From the NCBI RefSeq assembly GCF_030247195.1, contig NC_080672.1, forward strand, positions 160,511,167-160,575,166: a stretch of DNA of 64,000 nucleotides, in the 5' to 3' direction. Source of the stretch: Topomyia yanbarensis. Lineage: Eukaryota; Arthropoda; Insecta; Diptera; Culicidae. Each line of letters starts with the position of its first letter. Positions within the stretch are counted from its first letter, which is position 1. Shown piece after piece: positions 42,955 to 53,940 of this stretch. A program made the translations under genes and the position numbers. The notes beneath the pieces are model-generated. The model saw only the letters and a list, made by a program, of their open reading frames with translations. It was not told the DNA's origin and did no database searches.

Positions 42955-43273
42955 GGGTGATGAGCCTATTTCCACCATACTAAGCAAGGTGCCTCATTAA
43001 TTCGGTAATTTCTTGCCTTACAATCAATGAAATGCGTAAAAATTGACATCAACCGCTTTGCTTCGTTGTTAAGAACCAATATAATAACACAAATGCGTTG
43101 AAAACAGTAAAATTCTCGTGTTTGAGCACAATGAAAACTCGAATCGAATGCCCCTATTGTTGCGCTACCATTTGACTCAATGCATTGAACAAAGATGGTA
43201 GACTCTGCTCTAACCAACGGCTTCAAATGGGTAGGGTGATAATAGAAACATGGCGCAAATAGGCTCATCACCC
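42955..43273. mobile_element. 319 bp TA-flanked MITE
   Basis: GGGTGATGAGCCTATTT lies at 42955-42971 and inverted at 43257-43273, with TA outside both ends (42953-42954, 43274-43275). Inside are GAACAAAGATGGTAGACTC and GGGTGATAATAGAAACATGG, also found at 10052 and (inverted) 37850. The 101-codon minus frame (42966-43271) is the element itself. Confidence 0.8.
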
Positions 43274-43332
43274 TACCTACGTTCCTGCGGTACCATCAGT
43301 ATATTGAGCACTTTCTGGAATGACTTCCTCAT

Positions 43333-43628
43333 TGTAGGTACCTAAAACGAAAATCGAGTATCGATCTGTCTCCGTTCTCGGCATAGACACATTCAAGGAA
43401 AGGATCAATAAGTTCTGCGGCTTTATTTGTAAATTGCACTAAACAGAGGCGGAAATCTGGCTGCACAAAGTAGAATCCATTCTCAGTATCGATCCAATAG
43501 TTTCCCGCTGCGTTGGACCACCATGCTTCGAGCGAGATGAATGGAATGGAATTAGAGCCCCATCCGGAAATAGAGATCTTCCACATACTCAAACAAAATT
43601 TAGGCTTATACGTTAAAGCTATATTCAT
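43333..43628 (-). CDS. Possible coding exon, unrecognised
   Basis: A 98-codon minus frame has balanced composition: ISGWGSNSIPFISLEAWWSN, AAGNYWIDTENGFYFVQPDF, FTNKAAELIDPFLECVYAEN. It ends near TTTTAG|GTACCT (43333 region), a possible donor. The DNA is GC-richer than its flanks and not repeated in the window. The signal is moderate, no family was recognised, and no partner exon was found. Confidence 0.28.
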
Positions 43629-43911
43629 ATGCTAACCGTCAATCCGGAATCTATTTTACCAGATGCGATCCAGTCTGTATACGAACAGGATCGATTTTTG
43701 TTGATTTGTTCAGGTTTATTTTGTGATTCTCTCTGATTTCGAGTAAGGAGTTCTGTTGGCGCTTTATTTCATTTCACAGCTTCGATGTATCATAAATTTG
43801 AAAAGAGTGTGGCTGGATTTCACCTTTTTACATTCTATAGGGTGTTTGGTGCAATTGTCATGTCAATAGCCATTAGGGTGGGGCAAAATGATAGTTTTTT
43901 TAGAACAAGGC
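43629..43911. other. No gene recognised
   Basis: Left flank of composite copy B. No repeat partner was noticed. Confidence 0.4.
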
Positions 43912-44977
43912 TTTTTACATTTCTTACAAAAGAAATGTATAGGATTCGCTCAAACTTTGACAACTTTTTCCGAGGCCCGGAGGGCCGAGTCTCATATACC
44001 AATCGACTCAGCTCGACAAATTGAGACAATGTCTGTATGTGTGTGTGTGTATGTGTGTATGTATGTATGTACAAAATGTCATGTAATTATCTCAGCAATG
44101 GCTGAACCGATCTTAATGAAATTAGTTTCAAATGAAAGGCCTAACGTTGCCATTTGACACTATTATTTTTGATTTTCGATATGTTGTTTACTTTCTGAGA
44201 TATGGGCGATTTTGTCAAAGCACAGCAGGTTTTTCGCAAATAACTTTTGAACAATACAATATTGTCCCACAAACTGCACATAAATAGAAAACTTGTAAAA
44301 ATACCTTTCTAACAAGCTATAGATTGTCTAAATCCGTGCACGAGCGACGGAGATATTAGACATTTTGTATTTTTAGTTCTCGCTTACCAATTTCCACCAA
44401 TTAAAAATGAGATTGTTTCATACAGAGTATTGCTTTACTGGTGTTTTAGGGGCAAAACTAATCCGATTTTGAATATCGGGGTATGAAAACACATCTACGT
44501 GATTCAAGGAATTCGATGTTGAGAACATTTTGTGAATTACCTTTATAATAAAAGAACTATTTCTCAAAAATCAATATATAAGTTCACTTCAAAGACAAAA
44601 TAATGCGTTGATAAAGAAACAGTGAGTTCTAGTATTTATTCCTTGGATTAGGCATTGCGTTCAATCATGAGGTAAATGTTGGATGGTATATCAATACACA
44701 GATCAACAAGTAATTCACCTAGTAGTGAGATAAAAGATTTCTAATATAATTATACTTGTGGCGTCACCGAAAGCAACTGTATGTTTGAAGCCCAAAAATC
44801 TAGCGAAAATTTAGCTCCTTTGCAAGATTTAGGTTATACTGGTTATGGCGCAAAAATTACTACTTACATTATTTATGATAAGAATGTAAGAATCAATATA
44901 TCATAATAATATACTATAAAAATAATGTCACTGAATTAACCATCATTTGCCGTTTCTCACACGCCCCCCCATCTCTC

Positions 44978-45036
<59 letters not shown>

Positions 45037-45365
45037 GTCTCTCTTCTATCGCATCTATCTAGCTATTTCTGTATGCATTTCTAAGTTGTGTGATAAGATC
45101 TTCTGCTAATCTGAAATATTTATTAATTGTAATTGCGAAGGTTTGAGAAAACAAAACTATTTTTTGTCTGCTGCTACATCAACTCAACTTTAATTCAATT
45201 GTATTCAAAGCCTGTATCTACACTATAATTAAGGAAATTCATGGCTACATCAGAAAAATATTTGGCTTAACTGGGTAATATGAAAGTATGACGATGGAAA
45301 TTTTCAAAAGAGACATTCCACGTGCGATATTTACACTATTCGTATCTCTATTGAATTTTGAATGA

Positions 45366-45860
45366 AATATATGCTCAAAGACTTAAAACTGAAGCCAGGA
45401 TTTCGAAGACAAAATACATGAGAGGTTCTAGAGACGACAATGTGAACCTCCCACCCGAGTTCGGATTGACGGTGACGAAATCGAGATGGTCGACGAATTC
45501 ATGTATTTGGGCTCACTGGTAACCGACGACAATGATAACAGCAGAGAAATTCAGAGACGGATCATAGCGGGAAATCGTGCCTACTTTGGACTCCAGAGGA
45601 CGCTCCGGTCGAACAAAATTCGCCGCCGCACGAAGTTGATTACCTTCAAGACGCTGATTAGATCGGTGGTCCTCTACGGCCACGAGACCTGGACTATGCT
45701 CGTGGAGGACCAACGCGCCCTTGGAGTTTTCGAACGAAAAGTGTTGCGTACCATCTATGGTGGCGTGCAGATGGAAGACGGAACGTTGCGCAGGCGAATG
45801 ATCCATGAGTTGTATCAGCTGCACATTCGTTGTATTGGTACGAACTTTCATGAAAAATAA
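45366..45860 (+). pseudogene. RTE-like reverse transcriptase C-terminal remnant, copy B
   Basis: In frame from an ATG at 45486: MVDEFMYLGSLVTDDNDNSR, then AYFGLQRTLRSNKI, TLIRSVVLYGHETWTMLVED, QRALGVFERKVLRTIYGG and MIHELYQLHIRCIGTNFHEK, ending in TAA. Unlike copy A the frame is unbroken here, but about 20 bp are lost upstream (after GAAGCCAGG), which removes the IGLSINV segment. The polymerase core is again absent, so the protein would not be functional. Confidence 0.8.
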
Positions 45861-46521
45861 CGGATCAAAGACCAAAAATATCCACAAATTAGATCCAGGA
45901 AAAGAAGTCTCCCAAAGTACCCACTCTCGATGGGGGATGCAACTACAATGTGTCTTCTAACTTATCGTCGTCCATATTTGGATATACTGAGTAGTTTGAA
46001 CCATTTCTTTTTCACAATATTGGTCTGTATAGGACTTATTTATCCATATTTCCTACACGAGAATTCCGAACGAAACAATACAAATACGGCTTTTATGCAA
46101 TCGACATAGCCTAGACATTTCACACTATTTACTTCAATGCAAATAAAAACTTTGAAATATCTACCTGTCTCATTCACGAATCGCATTCTCCCTCTGTCGT
46201 TCTCTGTTCAAGGGGCTTGAAAGCACATGTGACCTTGTCTCACTTTACTATATTCAATTGCGCGTTAAAATACTGGACCAGTAAATTCTGTTCTGCACAT
46301 AAATCTTTTTTCGGGAATATGTGACCAAAAAGTAAAATTTGAATTCGTCAAGTAAAGAAGCATGAAAACAAAAAGAATAAAACCAAAAAAAGATGGAAGC
46401 CCTAGAAAGTCCATTGCATATTTATTAGCCTTTTCTCAGAAGATGGGATTTTCAAAAACATTTCAAAACTTTCTGATGCAATGGTTTTCATATTCGTACA
46501 ATCCGGTTTATTCATTATCTT

Positions 46522-47336
46522 TATTCAAAAATGTGTTTGGCTTCAAATATATGACCATTTCATTTTAATTAATAATTTCATTCCGCATCTTTTTATTCGT
46601 TTTGTTCATCTGCGTTCATTTTACTTATTTTATTCGTTTCATTCTTTGGATTCACTCTGATCAGTTTATTCTTTTTGTGCATTTTACTCATATCATTCAT
46701 TGTTTTCATTGTATGCATTTTATTATTTTATTCCAGTTTATTCATTTTGTTCAGTTTCTTCATTTCAATAATCTGACTACTTTTTCAGTTTTAATCATTT
46801 CATCCAAATAATTTATTTGATTCAATTTATTTCTTTATATTAATTTATAACCTTTTACTGTTGTTCAATTTTTCATTTCAATCAATGCATTTAATTCTGC
46901 TCATTTTCTTCTTTTTATTCATATTTACAACATTTTTATTCAAAAATGTGTTTGGCTTCAAATATATGACCATTTCATTTTAATTAATAATTTCATTCCG
47001 CATCTTTTTATTCGTTTTGTTCATCTGCGTTCATTTTACTTATTTTATTCGTTTCATTCTTTGGATTCACTCTGATCAGTTTATTCTTTTTGTGCATTTT
47101 ACTCATATCATTCATTGTTTTCATTGTATGCATTTTATTATTTTATTCCAGTTTATTCATTTTGTTCAGTTTCTTCATTTCAATAATCTGACTACTTTTT
47201 CAGTTTTAATCATTTCATCCAAATAATTTATTTGATTCAATTTATTTCTTTATATTAATTTATAACCTTTTACTGTTGTTCAATTTTTCATTTCTATCAA
47301 TGCATTTAATTCTGCTCATTTTCTTCTTTTTATTCA
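46522..47336 (+). repeat. 415 bp tandem duplication
   Basis: CAAAAATGTGTTTGGCTTCA at 46526 recurs at 46941, and both units run in step to TTTTTATTCAT. They encode identical 69-residue chance frames (46602-46811, 47017-47226), and only one small difference (TTTCAATC / TTTCTATC) was seen. Copy A has the sequence once. Confidence 0.85.
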
Positions 47337-47469
47337 TTTTATCACTCCAGCTCATTTTATTTATTTGATTCGTTTGTTTTATTAATGCATTTCATTTATT
47401 TTTTACTTCATTCATTTTGTTGATCCATTCTTTTTATTCATTTGATCCATTTCATTAATTTGATTCATT

Positions 47470-47908
47470 GTATTCACTGGATGAATTAAATCAATTTGAT
47501 TCATTTAATTAATTTGATTCGTGTGATTCGTGTGATTCATGTGATTCATTTGATTCATATGATTCATTTGATTTATTTGATGCATTTCATTTGATTCATT
47601 TGATTCATTTGAATCATTTGAATTATTTGAATCATTTGAATCATTTGATTCATTTGATTTATTTGATTTATTTGATTTATTTGATTGATTTAATTCATTT
47701 GATTCATTTGATTCATTTGATTCATTTGATTCATTTGATCCATTTGATTCATTTGATTCATTTGATTTATTTGATTTATTTGATTTAATTGATTCATTTG
47801 ATTCATTTGATTCATTTGATTCATTTGATTCATTTGATTCATTTGATTCATTTGATTCATTTGATTCATTTGATTCATTTGATTCATTTGATTTATTTGA
47901 TTCATTTT
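47470..47908 (+). repeat. ATTCATTTG minisatellite, copy B
   Basis: Around 45 units of the 9 bp repeat, twice the length of copy A, with long pure runs at 47695-47760 and 47790-47890. It gives Leu-Ile-His repeats on plus and Met-Asn-Gln repeats on minus. Confidence 0.85.
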
Positions 47909-48345
47909 ATTCGTATCTTTAATTTTATGCATTTCATGTTCAGTCATTCGTTTTATTTCATTCAATTTGTTAGTATGAGTCAATTTATTCTATTAATCTT
48001 ATAACTATTTCTAAATATAATCTTAATTTTTATGTAATAACCTAATCTAATTTGATTCGTGTATTTGGATCAAAATTATAATGATTTCCATTAATTTTTC
48101 TACTTATTTTATGAATATAAAAACCTATTGTTTCATTTTTTGCTTTACTTTCTTATTTCGGTCGTTTTGTTGATTTCTATAATTTATTCAGTTTATTCGA
48201 GATTTTATTCGTGCAAGACTAGAAACTGTTTTCATCCCACCTCTAATTGGGTGCCTACTTCTCGTGAGTTCTGCAAACTAATCCAATAGTGAAATGTGTA
48301 AGAAATGTGTCATCTCACTGCTAGGTGGATTAAATCGGTTTTTTT

Positions 48346-49330
48346 GGTTGTATTCGGTGACCCAAAAAACTGTGCAATATTTGGGGTCATTTAGTTATGG
48401 CATTGCGTTTGAAGTTTGTATGGAAATTAGTAGGGAAAAACCAATTATTTGCTTTTTCAATGTTACAGAAAAACTGCCCTATCCTTTGTTAGCGATATTT
48501 TAGCATTAGTGAAATTAGGGTGGTTCGCGTGGCTAATGTGTTCATGGGAAAAAAATATTTTATAATATGCAATGTTCTACAAAGTTACAAAACAATTAAA
48601 TTGTTTCAAAATTGCTGAATAAACTGTTCATGTGCTATGATGGTATGGTATCTCATATACGATTTAAAAAAATAAATGGTGGTATTTCATTACTGGTTCT
48701 CAGCGTTTTCAGGGTAGTCCAGAGTTGCCAGCTTCAGTGGCCAATATTGATAAATGATCTTTGCGATCTCAGAATACAAGTAATAACCGTTCCAATGAAA
48801 TTCAGATCCGGCCCCTCCGGAGATAATTCATTCATTATATTGGTAGCAAATTAAAGGTAATGTAAAGCTCTTTAATGCTAACCTAAGAAAATTAACAATT
48901 CTTTTTACTATTTTCGGTTAAAACAAAAAATGAACCCTTAAGGATAATAACATATCAAATATCTACGGGAGAACTTTTCATAATCCAACATGGTAATAAC
49001 CGGATGGAGGCCGTACACTAACAACGTAAGGTCATTTACGAACTTTTCAAGCTCTCCTCCCTCCCAGATAAGACTTCGTAAGATTTTGGTGAACTCCTCC
49101 TCCCCCGATCAGAATGAAATAACAAGATTATAACAGAACACAATTTTTGTAACATATTGTGTTATAAATTAGGTCTCGTTAGTAGTAAAAAAGACAGAAA
49201 TTTATAACAAGTAACAATGCGAGATATAGTTTTGAAATATTTCTGTTATGTGTTTCTGATCGGGCCCCTTACCTAACATTTTGCCGTTATTTTAGTAATT
49301 AACAAATCATATTCATTCAAAAATAAGATA
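48346..49330. other. No gene; GGGTGGTTC repeat at 48525-48620
   Basis: GGGTGGTTC, GTGTTCA and AATGTTCTACAAAGTTACAA match 7320-7410. The plus frames at 48294-48503 and 48612-48854 have no recognised domain. Confidence 0.45.
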
Positions 49331-49722
49331 GTGTATCGATTTTGTTGGCTATTTTCGGCAAATTTAAGACTAAGAGAAACGAAAGCAATTAAATTGAAAG
49401 ACGGATAGGTATTCTAGAACGAATCAGTTATAAACTTAGAACGGAAAACGGAATCGCCGTCGTCGGCGGTAAAACATGATGATGAGTTATGTTCTACCAT
49501 AGACCATGCGGTAGACTTGGGTGCAACGCCCAACTCCTACTTAGCAGAAGGCAACGAATTCTTCACATTTCCTTTCGATCATGTCCATATGAGCCTGCCT
49601 AGTCCTAGTTTTCCGTTGTAAGTTTATAACTGATTAGCTCTAGAATACCTATCCGTCTTTCAATTTAATTGCTTTCGTTTCTCTTAGTCTTAAACTTGCC
49701 GAAAAAAACCAACAAAATCGAT
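49331..49722. mobile_element. Hairpin foldback element, ~120 bp arms
   Basis: TATCGATTTTGTTGG and TTAAGACTAAGAGAAACGAA, then AGCAATTAAATTGAAAGACG and GATAGGTATTCTAGA, are repeated inverted at 49608-49722. The loop (about 155 bp) holds GCCGTCGTCGGCGGTAAAAC and TGATGATGAGTTATG. AAAATAAGATAGTG lies just outside the left arm and recurs about 40 bp beyond the right arm (49759), perhaps a relict of the insertion site. Confidence 0.75.
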
Positions 49723-50140
49723 ACAGTAGAACCTTGCGGAAATTAAAACATAGTAACAAAATAAGATAGTGAAAACGATTCGTATAGTGATTTATAAGCA
49801 TCACAAGAAAATTCATGACTATAACTGTAATCATCTGCATTAATTTTATTTGCATCCTAATCTCACCCAATTTCAGAATAACTGCTGGTAGAAATTCTGA
49901 AACTCCGGTTTTATCCACATAATCTGCTTAGATATCTTCCACCCCCATTAAATCTATTTCCATGTTATACAGAACTCACGTGAATTGCTGACACATGAAT
50001 ATACTCAAAGTTGCAACTATGACGCTTATCATGTGCATGGCTCCGACGTGGCAATATTGGAATTTTCTAGAAGCAAAATACAGACAAACTCTGAAAATAT
50101 TTGGCCTAGAAGACCTTTGACAATCGTATGACAGAATTAT
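49723..50140. other. No gene recognised
   Basis: The minus frame 49649-49918 overlaps the hairpin and has no motif. Confidence 0.5.
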
Positions 50141-50375
50141 ATACAACTAACGAATACCCATCGCGCGTTGCTGCGACTTTCAACAAAATAGAAGGAAAAC
50201 AATTTGTTCCGAAGCGGGCGGGCACATAATCCTCAACCAATAGCACACAAACATGCTCCATAACAAATGTCCACTATGTATAAATTTTGACGGCAATCGT
50301 TGAAGCCGTTTGGGAGTCCATAAATCATATACATACAAACAACTTTTATATACATAGATAGATAGATAGGACAAC
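50141..50375 (-). mobile_element. Possible Helitron-like non-autonomous element
   Basis: The minus strand runs from TCCTATCTATCTATCTATGT (about 50370), ATATAAAAGTTGTTTGTATG and TTTATGGACTCCCAAACGGC to CGCAGCAACGCGCGATGGGT and ATTCGTTAG. A TC start, a 5' TATATAAA/TTTGTATG stretch, a GGACTCCCAAACGGC phrase and a CTAG-like end preceded by a GC-rich stem are features often seen in Helitron-type termini. The 3' end is TTAG rather than CTAG, so this is tentative. Confidence 0.35.
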
Positions 50376-50565
50376 CCCTCCATCCCTCTCAGGTAACTCC
50401 CCCCTTCCGTACTCCCCCGCGTAATTAGTGTATGGGCCCTTATGAAACTTGACCTTTTGCATAAGCCGATTCGACTTAAAGTGTATATCTGGAGACTCAC
50501 ATTACCGTTCCCGTTTATATGCCAAATGTTTGAATTGTTATTAACGTTTAACCCATTCATGCCCA
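50376..50565. other. Spacer, nothing recognised
   Basis: Short unassigned flank containing CCCCTTCCGTACTCCCCCG. Confidence 0.4.
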
Positions 50566-52496
50566 CACTGATAATATAAATTCATAAATATAATGAAATC
50601 GATCATGCAATGCACGAATTCATTCGTCGTTTTCTGCAACGAAGTATTTTCGTGCATTCTAAATAGTAGGTTTCGTTCATTTCATGAACAAGAATGGCCG
50701 CTTGGTGAACGAAAGCTTTCGTAAATTTTACACGTTTAATGTATACTGCACGAATGTTATCGCTGATAACGAAATTATTTTTCGTGAATGAAACGAAATG
50801 TTTTGTTTAATAAATGTGTGTGTATATTATGAACGATTTCGTTGGTCGCACGAATTCATTTCGTTTATCTTAGAAAAGTGTTCGTATTTATTATCCACTT
50901 ATTGTTTTCAGTCGATCTTTTGGGATCGATGTTTGACAACATCGATTCTTTTTTAATGTGGCCAAATCGATTTTATTGTGGTACGAAGAAATGACCGCTT
51001 GATGAACGAAAGTTTTCGTAAATTTTACTTATTTAGTTTACATTGCACGAATGCTATCGTTGATAACGACATGAATTTATTTCGTTCATCTTAGGAAAGT
51101 TTTTCGTATTCACTAGCATATTATTTTTTTAATCGATATTTTGGGATCGATGTTTGATAACAACGATTTTTTAACTAACTAAAAAGATCGATCTGGCAAA
51201 ATCGAGTTTATTTCAAACTGTTCACCTCTATTGAGGACTAGAAAGATTGTGGTGTGAAGTAATGGTCGCTGGATGAACGATAGTTTTCGTAAATTTTACA
51301 CATTTATTTATTTATTATTACTTTTTCAATTTTTTTAGAAAATTTTGCATATTTAGTGTACATTGCAGGAATGTTATCGTTGATAATGACATTATTTTTC
51401 GTGAAAAAAACGCAATTTCGTTAATTTCAGTAAATGTTTATGTATATATTGAACGTTTCCTTTGTCGCACGAATTCATTTCGTTTATCTTAGAAAAGTTT
51501 TCGTATTTATTAGCCTCTTATTGCTTTCATTCGATCATTTGGGATCGATGTTTGACAACATCGATTTTTTTTATTTAAAAAAATGGATGTGGCCAAATCT
51601 ATTGTACTGTGGTACGAAGAAATGGCCGCTTGATTAACGAAAATTTTCGTGAATTTTACTTATTTAGTTTACATTGCACGAATGTATCCGTTGATAACGA
51701 CATTATTTTTCGTGAATGAAACGAAATGTTTGTATTTTAATAAACGTTTATGTATATTACAAATGATTTCTTTTTTCCGCATTCGATCTTTTAGAATCAA
51801 TGTTTGACAGCTCCGATTTTTTATTAATTAAAAAGATCGATCTGGCAAATTCGATTTTATTTCAACCTGCTCATCATTATTGAGAACTAGAAAAATTGTG
51901 GTGTGAAGAAATGGACGCTTGATGAACAAAAGTTTTAGTAACTTATACTTATCTATTGTACATGGCACGAATGTTATCGTTGATAACGATATTATTTTTC
52001 TTGAATGAAACGAAATTATTCGTTTATTTCAATATTTCTTGTGTATATTACGAACGACTTCGTTGATCGCACGAATTCATTTCGTTTATCTTAGAAAAGT
52101 TTCCGTATTTATTAGCCTTTTATTGTTTACAGCTGATCTTTTGGGATCGATGTTTGACAACACCGATTTTTTGACGTAGGACTACGTCTTTGTTTTCGAT
52201 ATGGGGGTGCACTCTGCAAATTCTACAAAAATGGTATGTAACGAAAAGTGGTCCAATTTTAAACGCATGTAATTCAGCCATCTCACGATAAATTTTCAAA
52301 TTTTTTGCGCAAATCGCCCCGAAATACTTCTAAGAATAGATTCCAATAGATAAACCCAAAGATTTTTGATATCATAGCATTAAAAAATTAAATAATATAC
52401 AACCTTGTCAAAATATCGCGCATTAACACACAGAAGATAGCGCTTCCCAAGCCCTGTACGACGGTTTGGTGTACCTAGCGCGCAACGCTTCTATGA

Positions 52497-52549
52497 ATGA
52501 CGTCATCATCGACTATTTAAAGAACGGACTTGGCCAGACACGCTCAGTT
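52497..52549 (+). promoter_or_regulatory. Core promoter: CRE palindrome, TATA box, initiator
   Basis: ATGACGTCAT (52498-52507) contains a full CRE palindrome TGACGTCA. TATTTAAA (52514-52521) is a TATA box, and TCAGTT (52544-52549) an arthropod initiator with its A 32 bp from the TATA start, the textbook spacing. All three elements are preserved in the inverted copy 2 (61795-61850). The transcript would run rightward into DNA without a long frame. Confidence 0.6.
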
Positions 52550-52899
52550 CCCTGCTGAACGGCTGGCGAAGCAGATCACTGCGCTGTGTTTTTTACAGAC
52601 AGTGTAGCTGAGCTAGAAGTCCGTTACACTGGCTGTGGAGGGACGTTACCCTGTGTCGTCCAACAGGCGACCGCTCCAACTGCTTCCTAAATGCCGCTGT
52701 AATGTTGCCAGTAAATTTTTGGTTTAACTAGCACATGTATTTGCTATTTGCGCTTGAAATTAAGTAATGTAGTGGTAGTAATAAGCTTCCCATTTTGGTT
52801 TAAACGCAAGGACAGTTTTTAAAACAGGATTTGATTAATTAGTTTAGCTCATCTAAGCAATTTTATCAATTCTGCAATTTAAAAGGAATTTTACGGAAC

Positions 52900-53091
52900 T
52901 TGGTGAATTTGGCCCCACTTGCAACTAGTATAATCAACCTGCACAAAGTGTTGCATAACGCAGGGCTGTTTTTGGAACAAAATCATTCAGCCCTTCGCTA
53001 TGCAAAATCACGATATTATAACAGATGGGCTAAGCGCGGCCGTTTCTTTCAATCGGGAAAGGCCGCGTGGAATTTTGGTGAAACGCGCTAA
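52900..53091 (+). other. 63-codon open frame downstream of the promoter, unrecognised
   Basis: Begins at a non-ATG codon and reads NLAPLATSIINLHKVLHNAG and KSRYYNRWAKRGRFFQSGKA. An overlapping frame on the other strand is equally open. The DNA is GC-richer and conserved in copy 2 (59990-60170), but copy 2 has several differences there. Coding function is doubtful; it may be a regulatory or UTR segment. Confidence 0.15.
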
Positions 53092-53940
53092 TAGTGTCGT
53101 GGTGGTACTAGTTGTCTCTTTCGCTCTACCCATCATCATCAGCGTTGACTCATTTTGCATTGTGCGCTTGGGTTCAATGTTTGGAGCGAATGTGCAAAGC
53201 AAACTCATTATTTTCTAACTAATAAGTGAATGAGATATTACAATCACCTTATATGTTTCTTGTTAGACATGTTTTGTACATATCTGGTAAAAATAATTCG
53301 TCATAAACACATTTTTTCAAACATGATTCTTGATTTCTAAACATGTCCAAAAATAAGACATGTTTATAGCAAGTGGGTAAAATGAACAGCTTCTGGTGAC
53401 CTGCAAAATTCCAATGCACAGCGTTGGAAAGCATTTTCCGATCAATGCTAATACCCAAACAAATCATGAGCTTTGCATACACACAGGGCATTTTGCAGGC
53501 AAAAAAAATGGTCAGGGAAGAATTGAATTTTCATGACGTAATATTTACCATTTTACAATCCTGTGGCATCGAAAACACATCTGACATATTCCGCGGGCTT
53601 GTCCACCAGAAGGACGTTTTTGTTTTGTCTTATTATGGTATCACAATATTTTTTCCTCGATTCGATAGTGTTTAAACCATTGAAAAGTTATGTAATCCAA
53701 CTATTAGCATTTCGACAAATAGTTGAAAAATATATAGAGAATGAAGTTGAATTTCACGGAAAATGGTTCCTGAATTATTGACTTCTAAGAAAAGCTCTAT
53801 TTCATGACACTATTATTGAAATTTTAATCTGTTTAAAGGAATTTGTTCGTTATTGAGTGTAGAACAATAAAACTAGAAAGATTTTTTTCTTGATTTGACC
53901 ACTAATACTTTTTGAACTAGTAGAAGTTTTTATTGTTTCT

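Larger units (their letters stand above)
43912..48345 (+). mobile_element. Composite repeat copy B
   Basis: Same contents and order as 15159-19103 but longer (4.43 kb), because the 9 bp minisatellite has expanded and a 415 bp segment is duplicated in tandem. Identity is high along the full length by eye. It also contains the GAGGCCCGGAGGGCC motif (43972-44072) and a CT tract (44963-45046). Confidence 0.7.

Noticed and set aside
42966..43271. 101-codon minus frame
   Set aside because: Coincides with a TA-flanked MITE from TIR to TIR.
50600..52170. CRISPR-like repeat array
   Set aside because: Units are 220-390 bp, degenerate and irregularly spaced, in a eukaryotic TIR element.
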